DNA of 42,305 bases from Gammaproteobacteria bacterium (GCA_029864945.1 JAOTSL010000001.1:1-42305); one strand, 5' to 3'. Positions 24,491 to 33,633 are shown, numbered from the stretch's first letter. Program-made: numbers and translations. The notes: generated by a model from the letters alone, not told the origin.

Positions 24491-26143
24491 CTAATGATCC
24501 AGACCTTTGTATTTTTCGCGCAATCGGTTTCGAATTGCTATCGCAGTCAAATTTAAAACGATAATGACACATACCAGCAAAAATGCCGTTGAATAAACTA
24601 ATGGTCGTGCCGCTTCAACATTTGGACTTTGGAAACCAACATCAAATATATGAAAACCCAGATGCATAAATTTTCTGTCCAGGTGTAAAAATGGGAAGTC
24701 TCCATCTAAAGGTAATGAAGGTGCTAATTTAACCACACCAACCAACATTAACGGAGCAACCTCGCCTGCTGCACGTGCCACGGCCAGTATCAAGCCAGTC
24801 ATCATTGCCGGGCTAGCCATAGGTAAAACGGTTTTCCAAAGTGTTTCCCACTTTGTGGCACCTAATGCCAAGCTACCCTGACGAATACTGATAGGCACAC
24901 GTGACAAACCTTCTTCAGTTGCAACAATAACAACCGGTACAGTAAGAATGGCTAACGTTAATGAGGCCCAGATAATACCCGGCGTGCCAAATGTTGGTGC
25001 GGGCAATGATTCTGCAAAAAATAGTTGATCTATGTTTCCACCCAGAAAGTAAACGAAAAAACCAAGACCAAATACGCCATAAACAATAGACGGAACACCG
25101 GCGAGATTATTAACGGCTATTCGAATCGTACGAGTCACGACACCTTGTTTTGCATATTCACGCAAATAAACGGCTGCCATAATACCAAATGGCGTAACGA
25201 TTACTGACATGATTAACACCATCATCACCGTACCAAAAATTGCGGGAAATATTCCGCCTTCGGTATTTGCTTCTCTCGGGTCTTCACTAACAAATAACCA
25301 GATGCTTTTTACATAAAAAATGACTTTATCAAAGGTGCCCATTGCATTGGGCTTAAATGCGCGAACAATTGATCCGACTTGCACATCAACAACTGCCCCA
25401 GTCGAAATTTTAACCTGAATCGTGTCACGTTTTATTTGCTGATAAAGGCTAGCCAACTTACTTTGAAATGATTTATAGCGCGCGTCAAGAATGGTTTTTT
25501 CATTCTCAATTTCCTGTTTTGCCCGGGCATCAAATTTGTTTTTTAATTCCAGCTTTCTCTGCTTCAGGCGTAAACGTTCCATCTCATAATTTACGCTACC
25601 AATTTCGTGTTTTTCTATTGACGTAATGTCTTCTTGAAGTTTGGTTGCCCTAGCAAGACGCTCATTAAATGCAGGCCATACAGCAGTAGATTCAGCTACG
25701 AGGTTTCCGTCTTCTTTTACGCTTTCAATAAAGCCATAAAGATTGCCCCATTCCATACGTTCAAAAACAACTATTTCTTTAGGAAATGTTTCACCTACTA
25801 CATTGTCTGCAATCAACCAACGAAAATCTGGAGCATCTACATCACGATTACCTGTTTTCACCAAATAACGTGTAATAAGCATTTTATCAGTTTCAATGAT
25901 AACACCTGCATCTTTCAGGCGTTCCTTTGAAACTTGCTCACTATCGAAAACTTCGCCAATAACCGTATCAGTCTTACCATCACTGGTTCTCAAATCCATC
26001 TGATGTATTTGACCAGGCCAGTACATACTTAAACCACGCACAGCAATCAGGCCAATAAGACCGACGACCATGATTAAACTAATGCTGACAGTCGCGGCAG
26101 ATAACCAAATCCAGGGGGAGCCACTTTTAAACCAGTTTTTCAC
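24491..26143 (-). CDS. pstA: phosphate ABC transporter permease PstA, long form
   Basis: A 550-residue protein, against about 300 in E. coli. After a first membrane segment (about residues 12-35) comes a large periplasmic insert with a coiled coil (about 165-240, rich in Lys/Glu, e.g. EMERLRLKQRKLELKNKF). The standard MetI-type permease core follows (about 295-540), with the PstB-coupling loop ALGATKWETLWKTVLPMASP. This long form is known from Vibrio and Pseudomonas-type gammaproteobacteria and is paired with a long PstC. It lies 16 bp after pstC and 1 bp before pstB. The role of the insert is unknown. Confidence 0.95.
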   Translation of the reverse strand: MKNWFKSGSPWIWLSAATVSISLIMVVGLIGLIAVRGLSMYWPGQIHQMDLRTSDGKTDTVIGEVFDSEQVSKERLKDAGVIIETDKMLITRYLVKTGNRDVDAPDFRWLIADNVVGETFPKEIVVFERMEWGNLYGFIESVKEDGNLVAESTAVWPAFNERLARATKLQEDITSIEKHEIGSVNYEMERLRLKQRKLELKNKFDARAKQEIENEKTILDARYKSFQSKLASLYQQIKRDTIQVKISTGAVVDVQVGSIVRAFKPNAMGTFDKVIFYVKSIWLFVSEDPREANTEGGIFPAIFGTVMMVLIMSVIVTPFGIMAAVYLREYAKQGVVTRTIRIAVNNLAGVPSIVYGVFGLGFFVYFLGGNIDQLFFAESLPAPTFGTPGIIWASLTLAILTVPVVIVATEEGLSRVPISIRQGSLALGATKWETLWKTVLPMASPAMMTGLILAVARAAGEVAPLMLVGVVKLAPSLPLDGDFPFLHLDRKFMHLGFHIFDVGFQSPNVEAARPLVYSTAFLLVCVIIVLNLTAIAIRNRLREKYKGLDH

Positions 26144-26159
26144 TTAATCATACCTTCGA

Positions 26160-28415
26160 CTATAGGGAGCTGTATTTGGATCGTAAATGTTGTCTTACGA
26201 CTTCGGCGATCGTATTAAACATAAACGTGAACATAAATAATATAAGAGCAGCAAGAAACAGTACACGATAATGCGTACTACCCACTTCTGACTCTGGCAT
26301 TTCTACTGCAATATTTGCTGAGAACGTCCTCATGCCTTCAAAAAAGCTGAAGTCCAGAACAGGTGTATTACCCGTTGCCATAAGCACTATCATTGTTTCG
26401 CCCACTGCGCGGCCAAAGCCAATCATCACCGCTGAAAATATTCCAGGACTTGCTGTTAAAATCACGACTCGAATTAATGTTTGCCATGGTGTTGCGCCAA
26501 GGGCAAGAGAACCAGTAGTGAGATGCTTAGGTACACTGAATATAGCATCCTCAGCGATGGAGAAAATAGTAGGAATAATAGCGAAGCCCATAGCAAACCC
26601 GACAACCATGGCATTACGCTGATCATAACCAATACCCATCTCATTATTTAACCAGTTTGGTAAGTTGCCGCCGAATAACGCGGACTCCAACAAAGGGCTA
26701 ACTTCAATTGAGACCCATACAAAAAAGATAATAACGGGCAATAATAAAATCGGCTGCCAACCTTCCGGTACCCAGCCAACCAACGAGTGAGGCAGCTTGT
26801 ACCATACATAGGCAAACAATAAAATGAACACCGGTAATAGAAATACGACAGAAAATACGCCTGGCATGTGTGTTTCAAGAAAAGGGGCAAACCATAAGCC
26901 GGCTAAAAAACCTAATATTACGGTTGGTAATGCCTCCATAATTTCAATTGTTGGTTTTACCGTTTGTCGCAACTTTGGTGACATAAAATACGCAGTATAA
27001 ATCGCACCCAAAATCGCCAAAGGCATAGCAACAAGCATGGCGTAAAATGCCGCCTTCAATGTACCAAACGATAGGGGCACCAAGCTAAATTTTGGCTCAA
27101 ATTCATTACTTGCCGAAGATGATTGCCAAATATATTCAGGCTCTGCATATCCTTCATACCAGACTTTATTCCACAAAGAGGTTATCGATATTTCAGGATA
27201 TTCATTGGTGATATGCCAATACTGAATTGTCCCATCGTCTGATTCTGCAATAAAATGATTGGCACGTGGCGATATTGCCAGGTAAGTCACTTTCCCTGAA
27301 TCAATATTTTGCTGTAATAGAGTTTTGTGCGCAGTAAGGTGGTGAATGCCTAATTCACCTTTTTCATTAATACTAATAAAACCTTTGCGGAAAAATTCTG
27401 AAGCTATATTTACAACTGGGGAATTACTTTCCGCAAATTCACGGACAAATGTTAACGAATATTTATTGTTTTCATCCCTTACTGGAAACCATTGAGCTAT
27501 CCGGCCATTGTCGTACCCAACAAGAATTGAGAAACTACCCGCAGCAAATTTTATATCCGTTATTTTCCCACCTGATTCTACAAGACTTTTTCTTTCAAAA
27601 AGCTGCACATCATCTTTGTCACTAATGTCGTAAAAATATACCGAGTCTTTCTCATCAAAAACAAAAATCATTCGCTGCGTATTATCAATAAGAATTTTTG
27701 TGGGGTTATAATTTAACGTTTCTACGTCATAGTCCGTTTTTTCAAAGGAAACTTCATCGTCAAACATTGACTCTTCAAATTCAAACGATGAAATACGTAC
27801 TGTATTGGCGGGATTAATTGATACAAGTATCAGGCTTTCTTCATTTTTTTGAAGTGTAAGATGATTTATCGCCTCACCACCGGTAAAAATTTCTATCGGC
27901 TCTTCACCCAATATATATTCATATTTCGGCGTTATTATTTTTTCGTTTTCAGTGTAATTAACTGTAAAGCCCGCTTTAACAACAACTGCAGATCCATCCT
28001 CCAAACCGTAAGCAATGATTCCACTGCTAACCTCTGCCGTCGCAAAAGAGGTGACTGGCGATTCTACAAGCTGTTTTTCATCAATGACTTTACCGGTATC
28101 TGCATAAAATGAAATTGCTTTACCTGTACCGGTGAAACGTATTCCGATTTTACCCTGCTCATCGAGAATATAATGAATACTATCGCCGGCTTGCGCCGAA
28201 GGCACGCTATAGGTTTGCAGTTTTTTTATCTCTGCCGACTCAAATAGTGGAAAAACCACCATGAGCAAGTAGAAAAAAATCAGCGTAATCGCAACAATAA
28301 CGCTCAGACCACCTAAAGATACTACCCAGGCGGCAAGTTTGTCATTTAGCATTCGCCATTTCTGGCGCTTGGAGTTATTGGCGAATAAATCGCCTTTTGA
28401 AGAGGTTATATTCAT
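26160..28415 (-). CDS. pstC: phosphate ABC transporter permease PstC, long form
   Basis: A 751-residue protein, over twice the E. coli length. It has a short basic N-terminal tail, a membrane segment at about 30-55, then a periplasmic insert to about 440 that looks beta-propeller-like (repeated strands such as ITDIKFAAGSFSILVGYDNG and KVTYLAISPRANHFIAESDD). The permease core follows with the coupling loop ALGATPWQTLIRVVILTASP. It forms the channel with PstA. The ATG at 28415 has no ribosome site and lies close to the Pho boxes; the Met at residue 22 (28352) is an alternative start. Homologues usually keep a similar basic N-terminal tail, which favours the longer form. Confidence 0.93.
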   Translation of the reverse strand: MNITSSKGDLFANNSKRQKWRMLNDKLAAWVVSLGGLSVIVAITLIFFYLLMVVFPLFESAEIKKLQTYSVPSAQAGDSIHYILDEQGKIGIRFTGTGKAISFYADTGKVIDEKQLVESPVTSFATAEVSSGIIAYGLEDGSAVVVKAGFTVNYTENEKIITPKYEYILGEEPIEIFTGGEAINHLTLQKNEESLILVSINPANTVRISSFEFEESMFDDEVSFEKTDYDVETLNYNPTKILIDNTQRMIFVFDEKDSVYFYDISDKDDVQLFERKSLVESGGKITDIKFAAGSFSILVGYDNGRIAQWFPVRDENNKYSLTFVREFAESNSPVVNIASEFFRKGFISINEKGELGIHHLTAHKTLLQQNIDSGKVTYLAISPRANHFIAESDDGTIQYWHITNEYPEISITSLWNKVWYEGYAEPEYIWQSSSASNEFEPKFSLVPLSFGTLKAAFYAMLVAMPLAILGAIYTAYFMSPKLRQTVKPTIEIMEALPTVILGFLAGLWFAPFLETHMPGVFSVVFLLPVFILLFAYVWYKLPHSLVGWVPEGWQPILLLPVIIFFVWVSIEVSPLLESALFGGNLPNWLNNEMGIGYDQRNAMVVGFAMGFAIIPTIFSIAEDAIFSVPKHLTTGSLALGATPWQTLIRVVILTASPGIFSAVMIGFGRAVGETMIVLMATGNTPVLDFSFFEGMRTFSANIAVEMPESEVGSTHYRVLFLAALILFMFTFMFNTIAEVVRQHLRSKYSSL

Positions 28416-28424
28416 AGCTTGCGA

Positions 28425-28458
28425 ATAGTATTACAGAAATATGACAGTTTTATTACAG
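28425..28458 (-). promoter_or_regulatory. Pho box and promoter of pstC
   Basis: On the minus strand three 7-bp repeats with 11-bp spacing: CTGTAAT (28458-28452), CTGTCAT (28447-28441) and CTGTAAT (28436-28430). The first two make a near-consensus Pho box, CTGTAATAAAACTGTCAT. A possible -10, TACTAT, lies at 28430-28425, 10 bp past the box. This would place the transcript start within a few bases of the pstC ATG at 28415. Confidence 0.85.
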
Positions 28459-28518
28459 CTTGTTTTTTGTTCATTTTCAGCTCGCAACCCATTTTTTTTA
28501 AGTTAATGATATTTAACG

Positions 28519-28956
28519 TTATTGCTCAAACATCTTCATTCCGTTAACCATACTAATCACTCTGCGCTTAATTTCATCACGTGTAATCCGAAAGGCTTCC
28601 ATTATTTCGTATTCTGAACCTGCGGCTTTAGCTGGGTCGCTTAATGGCCAGTGCTTTTTTCTCACATGTACCGGGAGTGCAGGACAGCTTTCGTCTGCAT
28701 GGCCACACACGCTAACCAGTAAATCCGCCCATTCCAGCATGTCAGGCGATAGAATCATTGATTCCTGTTCGGAAATATCAACTCCATCATCGAACATTAT
28801 CGCAATTGCCCTTGGGTTTTTGCCGTGCGCCTCTATTCCTGCAGATTTCGCCTCAATCCAATCTTTGCCTAGCGTATTAGCGTATCCTTCCGCCATTTGA
28901 GACCGGCATGAGTTGCCTGTACAAAGAAATAATATATGCGCTTTTCGTTTATACAT
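28519..28956 (-). CDS. arsC: thioredoxin-type arsenate reductase ArsC (LMW-PTP fold)
   Basis: 145 residues from the ATG at 28956, giving the usual family start (MYKRKAHILFLCTGNSCRSQ). Upstream in-frame starts at 28971, 28977 and a TTG at 29016 are possible. The P-loop CTGNSCRSQMAEG holds the nucleophilic Cys and Arg. The pair of later cysteines in CGHADESCPALP completes the redox triad of thioredoxin-coupled ArsC, and HWPLSDPAKA contains the catalytic Asp. It reduces arsenate to arsenite in the cytoplasm. It lies between pstS and pstC, on their strand, which fits arsenate entry through Pst. No arsenite pump is seen in the window. Confidence 0.9.
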   Translation of the reverse strand: MYKRKAHILFLCTGNSCRSQMAEGYANTLGKDWIEAKSAGIEAHGKNPRAIAIMFDDGVDISEQESMILSPDMLEWADLLVSVCGHADESCPALPVHVRKKHWPLSDPAKAAGSEYEIMEAFRITRDEIKRRVISMVNGMKMFEQ

Positions 28957-29035
28957 GGTGATTATCTTCATCCACATGCGGCGAGTACTTACGCTAATAA
29001 TACGCAAGACAAGCAAAACCGCAATAACAATTAAA

Positions 29036-29134
29036 CCTAGAATCCGCAGTTAGATTCGACTTTATAGTGCAGGATATTGACTAGGTGCATCAAGAGCTTG
29101 TGCTAGAAATCGCGATCCAACTGCGGAATCTAGG
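29036..29134. mobile_element. 99-bp miniature inverted-repeat element with IS1380-like ends
   Basis: The left end CCTAGAATCCGCAGTTAGAT and the right end ATCCAACTGCGGAATCTAGG are inverted repeats with two mismatches. Directly outside, TTAAA occurs on both sides (29031-29035 and 29135-29139), a 5-bp target duplication. The CCTAGATTC terminus resembles the ends of ISEcp1 (IS1380 family), which also makes 5-bp AT-rich duplications. There is no coding capacity. A lone copy of the same end is at 13178-13193. The element lies between arsC and pstS. Confidence 0.8.
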
Positions 29135-29348
29135 TTAAACTCAGCACAATTTTTGTAGATGCATATTTACTATACCAAAGCCGATTAGCTCACCAATCAA
29201 GACTACAAGCGCAAAACCTAGAACAAAGGAAACCTTAACAACAGCGGGACAATATTCACCCGCAATAACCTTGGGTAGTCACTTATCTTACACTAAATTA
29301 TGCCATTTAGAATTTGAAGGCATTACAAAACATAATTCTACAAATGCA

Positions 29349-29379
29349 AAAAAGGGAAGAACAATGTTCTTCCCTTTTT
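29349..29379 (-). terminator. rho-independent terminator of pstS
   Basis: A perfect 14-bp stem (AAAAAGGGAAGAAC / GTTCTTCCCTTTTT) with a 3-base loop AAT, ending 26 bp past the pstS stop. It separates pstS from arsC and the pst operon. Confidence 0.92.
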
Positions 29380-29404
29380 ATGGCTTTAATTAAATAAAGC
29401 TATT

Positions 29405-30388
29405 TTACAATTTACCCATGTATTTTTTGACCACTTTCGCTGGTAGCGGGATATATCCGTCTTTTATTACGACTTCCTGACCCTGTTTTGACATAACCAT
29501 TTTAATAAACTCGCTATCTAAAGGTGATAATGGCTTATTTGGCTTTTTGTTAACATACACATACAAAAAACGTGATAGAGGATAGCTTCCTTTAACTGCA
29601 TTTTCTGGTGTTGCTTCTATAAATGCTTTGCCTGCTTTCTTACTAAGTGGAACAGCTCTTACGCCAGAAGTTCTATAACCAATGCCTGAGTAGCCAATAC
29701 CGTTTAAAGACGTCGCCGTTGATTGAACCACTGATGCTGAACCTGGCTGCTCATTTACATTATTTTTAAAGTCACCTTTACAAAGCGCTTTCTTTTTAAA
29801 GTAACCATATGTTCCTGATACTGAGTTACGACCAAAGATCTGAATGCTACGTGATTTCCACGATCCATCTAGGTCAAGGTCTCCCCAGTTTGTAATATCA
29901 CCTTCGTAATGACATTTTCTGGTAGAGGAAAAAATCGCATCAACTTGTGGAATTGTTAATCCTTTAATAGGGTTATCTTTGTGTACATAAACCGCTAAAG
30001 CGTCAATTGCAACCGGTATTGCAGTCGGCTTGTAACCGTGGCGACGCTCGAAGGCTTCAATTTCTTTGCTTTTCATCTTACGGCTCATTGGCCCTAGATT
30101 TGACGTTCCTTCAGTTAACGCTGGTGGTGCAGTTGAAGAACCCGCAGCCTGAATTTGAACATTCACATTTGGGTAAAATCGCTTAAATTGCTCAGCCCAT
30201 AATGTCATTAAGTTAGCCAGTGTGTCAGAACCAACACTGGATATGTTACCTGATACGCCGCTAACAGGCTTATATTCGGTTAAACCAGGATCAAGCTCTG
30301 CACCAGCAAAACTTGCATTGGATGCCCCAAAAGCCAGCGCCCCGAAAAGGACAAAGGGGGTAATTGTATTTTTTGAGTAGAATTTCAT
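29405..30388 (-). CDS. pstS: periplasmic phosphate-binding protein PstS
   Basis: A 327-residue protein with a signal peptide (cleavage near ASFA-GAEL, residue about 29). Typical PstS sequence: GNISSVGSDTLANLMTLWAE with the ligand-binding Ser/Asp residues, then GSSTAPPALTEGTSNLGPMSRKMK, ALAVYVHKDNP and RNSVSGTYGYFKKKALC. It binds phosphate in the periplasm and hands it to PstC/PstA. It is expressed from its own strong-looking Pho promoter and ends in its own terminator, as expected for a binding protein needed in excess. Confidence 0.96.
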   Translation of the reverse strand: MKFYSKNTITPFVLFGALAFGASNASFAGAELDPGLTEYKPVSGVSGNISSVGSDTLANLMTLWAEQFKRFYPNVNVQIQAAGSSTAPPALTEGTSNLGPMSRKMKSKEIEAFERRHGYKPTAIPVAIDALAVYVHKDNPIKGLTIPQVDAIFSSTRKCHYEGDITNWGDLDLDGSWKSRSIQIFGRNSVSGTYGYFKKKALCKGDFKNNVNEQPGSASVVQSTATSLNGIGYSGIGYRTSGVRAVPLSKKAGKAFIEATPENAVKGSYPLSRFLYVYVNKKPNKPLSPLDSEFIKMVMSKQGQEVVIKDGYIPLPAKVVKKYMGKL

Positions 30389-30463
30389 TTAACACTCCAG
30401 AAAATTATTCATTAAACTTATTCATACGCCAATACAAATAAGCACGCTTCAAAACATGTGTGA

Positions 30464-30518
30464 ATTATGCTGAGACTTCCTGACAGTTTTATTACACTAA
30501 TGTGACAGTTTTATTACA
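30464..30518 (-). promoter_or_regulatory. tandem Pho boxes and promoter of pstS
   Basis: The 16-mer TGACAGTTTTATTACA occurs twice, at 30481-30496 and 30503-30518, with a period of 22 bp. This gives four PhoB half-sites at 11-bp spacing on the minus strand. CATAAT, a good -10, lies at 30469-30464, exactly 10 bp after the last CTGTCAG. The 5' leader would be about 70 bases. Confidence 0.93.
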
Positions 30519-30637
30519 TGATGTAAAATCAATAAGTTATATAGACCAAGCAGCCATTATTTATGACAGAATAATGACTTTAGCTGGTTTAACCAATCAA
30601 TTTCACTAAAAAAACGTGTATAGAATATAGCCTAAGT

Positions 30638-31354
30638 CTAATAATATTGCTCAATGGTCTTCATTGATACCGAATAATGGTAATGAATTTGCTCTTCCGT
30701 ATATCGATGCTCTACTGCAACCGGACACCGGATTCGTGCGACACATTGATTTCTACAAACAGAATCTATCCGTTTTCGATATTCAACGCAGGTATTTAAA
30801 GAAAACTCGCTATTGGCTAATGCACCAGCCGGACAAGATTTAACACAGTCTTTGCTTAAACAAGTATCGCAAGGAGATCCTGATTTCATTTTTTTAGTTT
30901 CAGTAAAATGGGTATCAGCTAACACTACAGCCCGATACGCATACCAACTTCCCCATTGCGAATTAATACCCACCTTCATAGGTGACGCATGATGCCACCC
31001 TGCTAAATCACCTAAACGTTGCAAGCCTATCGGTCGATCATCCGGATAACGTAATTCATATTTTGAGTTCGGAAAATTTTGTGTGAAAAACGAATTTACC
31101 GTGCTAACTGAAAAATCATCCACTGGGTTCTCAGTCTTCATGCCTGAGGCCTGTAAACACCGCCACATATCTCTACCGCCGTGCGCAATCAAAATAAGCT
31201 GACGATACAATAACAAGCTTTCGCTACCACCCAGGCTTTGCAGCACATCTTGAGGCAAATCGCTCAAATTAAAAACAGCCTGCATATTCAGGCCCCGCTG
31301 ATTAAAATACGCCTCGTCAAAATTATTATTTGCTTTTACAGCTGTCGTTTTCAA
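30638..31354 (-). CDS. 4Fe-4S protein related to QueG-type ferredoxins
   Basis: 238 residues from a TTG at 31354; the next Met is 24 codons later, but the intervening sequence looks coding. The C-terminal third holds a ferredoxin-like cluster motif, SPCDTCLSKDCVKSCPAGAL, followed by more cysteines (NTCVEYR, SVCRNQC, RCPV). Upstream segments such as LQRLGDLAGWHHASPMKVGI and WGSWYAYRAVVLADTHF recall the substrate domain of epoxyqueuosine reductase QueG and its uncharacterised relatives. It is shorter than QueG (about 350-380 residues), and the cobalamin-binding part is not evident, so it is probably not QueG itself. It is likely a cytosolic redox protein. Confidence 0.7.
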   Translation of the reverse strand: MKTTAVKANNNFDEAYFNQRGLNMQAVFNLSDLPQDVLQSLGGSESLLLYRQLILIAHGGRDMWRCLQASGMKTENPVDDFSVSTVNSFFTQNFPNSKYELRYPDDRPIGLQRLGDLAGWHHASPMKVGINSQWGSWYAYRAVVLADTHFTETKKMKSGSPCDTCLSKDCVKSCPAGALANSEFSLNTCVEYRKRIDSVCRNQCVARIRCPVAVEHRYTEEQIHYHYSVSMKTIEQYY

Positions 31355-31487
31355 ACTATTGTTATCTCACTCATAAAATATTGGGGCGTTTGCAAAATGT
31401 AAGGGAGGATTATCAAGAGAACGATAATTTCATAAAATACCCAAATAAACTATAATTCGCGAAACTAATTTTAAGGTAAACAGAATA

Positions 31488-32069
31488 ATGACGACTGAAA
31501 AAGCATTACTTGAACGTAGCGAATCCAAATGTGAGCTATGTAGCGCAACCGAGGATCTCGCTACTTATGAGGTTCCACCTGAGTCAAACGGTAATGTAGA
31601 TGATTCCATTCTTATCTGTAACACCTGCCGCGAACAAATTGAAAACCCAGAAAAAGTAAATATTAATCACTGGCGCTGCCTTAACGATAGCATGTGGAGC
31701 CAGGTACCTGCGGTGCAAGTCATGGCTTGGCGTATGCTGTCACGCTTGAGTGCTGAAGGTTGGCCGCAAGAGTTACTCGATATGCTCTACTTGGATGACG
31801 AAACCCTAACATGGGCAAAAGCAACAGGTGAAGGACAGTCAACCGAAGATACAATTAAACACATTGATAGCAACGGCGTCACACTTGAAGCGGGCGACAC
31901 TGTAACACTGATCAAGGATTTAGTAGTTAAAGGCGCAAACTTTACAGCCAAACGCGGCACTGCTGTGCGCGGTATTTCATTGGTGGCTGATAACGCGGAG
32001 CATATTGAAGGCCGAGTGAGTGGTCAACAAATTGTGATATTGACAAAATTTGTTAAAAAATCAAATTAA
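31488..32069 (+). CDS. PhnA/YjdM family zinc-ribbon protein
   Basis: A 193-residue protein. The N-terminal zinc ribbon uses CELC (residues about 15-18) and CNTC (about 44-47). The C-terminal PhnA domain is DSNGVTLEAGDTVTLIKDLV...GTAVRGISLVADNAEHIEGR. This is the longer PhnA form; E. coli YjdM is about 110 residues. Despite the old name phnA, the family is not phosphonoacetate hydrolase and its role is unsettled. It lies on the plus strand between the Pst and PhoBR loci, which may or may not be meaningful. An AAGGT site precedes the ATG. Confidence 0.88.
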   Translation: MTTEKALLERSESKCELCSATEDLATYEVPPESNGNVDDSILICNTCREQIENPEKVNINHWRCLNDSMWSQVPAVQVMAWRMLSRLSAEGWPQELLDMLYLDDETLTWAKATGEGQSTEDTIKHIDSNGVTLEAGDTVTLIKDLVVKGANFTAKRGTAVRGISLVADNAEHIEGRVSGQQIVILTKFVKKSN

Positions 32070-32239
32070 GTTTGGCTTCCGGTTGTGATTTGGAGTGATC
32101 ATGGCACGGCAAAGTTAAACTAAAAAGCAAACTAGCCCATGGATGGGCGTATTTAGAACAAAACAGGGGCAATTAATTTATATTATTATCGTCCGTTTAG
32201 GAGGGTGTTTAGTTTTAAGTTACCACCTTCACACTCTCA
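32070..32239. other. intergenic region between phnA-type gene and phoR (convergent)
   Basis: A 170-bp gap between convergent genes. It has a short inverted repeat, GCCCATGGATGGGC near 32135-32148, without a clear T-run. No gene was seen. Confidence 0.35.
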
Positions 32240-33565
32240 TTAACCGGCGTTGTTAATTGACGATACCTGTTTTTTTGATATTACAATTCGAGTATCAGGA
32301 AAATTACACGAAAACTGACTGCCCTTACCTAATTCACTGGTAATCGATAAAGCACCATCATGGCGTTGTAACACATGCTTTACAATTGCGAGCCCCAAAC
32401 CAGTACCACCAGTTTCTCGAGATCGCGCTTCATCAACCCTAAAAAATCGCTCAGTTAATCGCGGAATATCCATACTGGAAATACCCATACCGGAATCTTC
32501 TACAATAAAATGTGCGCCGGTAGCATCGCTAAACCATTTGATGTGAATTCTTCCGCCTTTGGGTGTATATCGCACGGCATTGCTGACCAGATTTGAAAAC
32601 GCGCTTTGAATATCTTCCCGGCGACCCATTATTCTCAATGTTGAATCATAATCAGCCGTCAATGCCTGCGTTTTATCGTGACCCAACATCCTCGCTTCTT
32701 CGAGTAACATTTCAATTAATTCAGGCACTTCTACTTCTGCACCAACAATTGATTCTGTGTAATTTTCGAGACGAGTTAATAAAAGCAGGTCTTTAACAAT
32801 TCCCTGCATACGATTAGTTTGCGCATACATATGCTGCATGGGTTGAAACCAGGGGTTTTCATGTGATTTTTTATTGATGGTTAAGGTTTCCATATAACCA
32901 GTCAATACAGTTAAAGGGGTGCGTAATTCATGAGATATATTAGCAACAAAATGTCGGCGCACCTGCTCTAGTCGGCTCACCTGAGTAATGTCCCTTGCAA
33001 CCAAAAGCGCTTTACCTTTGCCGTAAGGTGCAATTCTCAACTGTAGGGCTAAAGACTCATCAAACGGAGACAATATCTCCATGTCGCGTTCAGCATCAAG
33101 CTGATTTTCTACAAATGCCTTAAATGCGGGATAACGAATTAAATTACTGATGTGCTGTTCAATATCCTGCGGGGCTTTAAGCCCGAGTAGCCGCCTTGCC
33201 GCTTGATTAAACCATTCAATTTTACCCTCTTGAGTAAGAATGATCATGGCATCAGGCATTGCTGAAGCAGCCTCCTGAAAACGCGTCAGCGCAGCAGCGA
33301 GTTTAACTTTTTGGCTTTTATTACGCTTTTGTAATTTAAATATCCGATTAAAGATACCAAACCAAATACCATTACCTTCGGGGGGCTCTACATTGCTTTT
33401 GGGCTCCGCCAGCCATTTAGACAGTTTATTTATGTAAAAAAGGTGACGAATAAGATAAATTGACATACCTATCAGCATGCCAAGAGAAATATCTCCTAAC
33501 AAAAACCCGACAAAAGCGCCCAAACTAACAATTAATATCAGACGCCAATATTCAGCTAAAAGCAT
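32240..33565 (-). CDS. phoR: phosphate regulon sensor kinase PhoR
   Basis: A 441-residue protein. Two N-terminal membrane segments (about residues 7-40) with almost no periplasmic loop, as in PhoR, which senses through PstSCAB-PhoU rather than an outside ligand. Residues about 95-190 are a PAS domain (AMPDAMIILTQEGKIEWFN). The HisKA region has ANISHELRTPLTVL with phospho-His near residue 212. The ATPase domain has an N box (SNLVSNAVRYTP), G1 (VEDSGMGIS) and G2 (GGTGLGLAIV). It lies 68 bp after phoB on the same strand, so the two are probably one transcript. Confidence 0.96.
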   Translation of the reverse strand: MLLAEYWRLILIVSLGAFVGFLLGDISLGMLIGMSIYLIRHLFYINKLSKWLAEPKSNVEPPEGNGIWFGIFNRIFKLQKRNKSQKVKLAAALTRFQEAASAMPDAMIILTQEGKIEWFNQAARRLLGLKAPQDIEQHISNLIRYPAFKAFVENQLDAERDMEILSPFDESLALQLRIAPYGKGKALLVARDITQVSRLEQVRRHFVANISHELRTPLTVLTGYMETLTINKKSHENPWFQPMQHMYAQTNRMQGIVKDLLLLTRLENYTESIVGAEVEVPELIEMLLEEARMLGHDKTQALTADYDSTLRIMGRREDIQSAFSNLVSNAVRYTPKGGRIHIKWFSDATGAHFIVEDSGMGISSMDIPRLTERFFRVDEARSRETGGTGLGLAIVKHVLQRHDGALSITSELGKGSQFSCNFPDTRIVISKKQVSSINNAG

Positions 33566-33633
33566 TTATGCTAGCGCTCCTGTTTACCCAAGTTTATGTA
33601 TGATTACTTAGTTTGTTTAAATTTTCGTCTGCA

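Noticed and set aside
32089..32115. possible third R2 fragment (TTGGAGTGAT...)
   Set aside because: Only a 10-base match plus loose similarity; none of the four R2 blocks is conserved.
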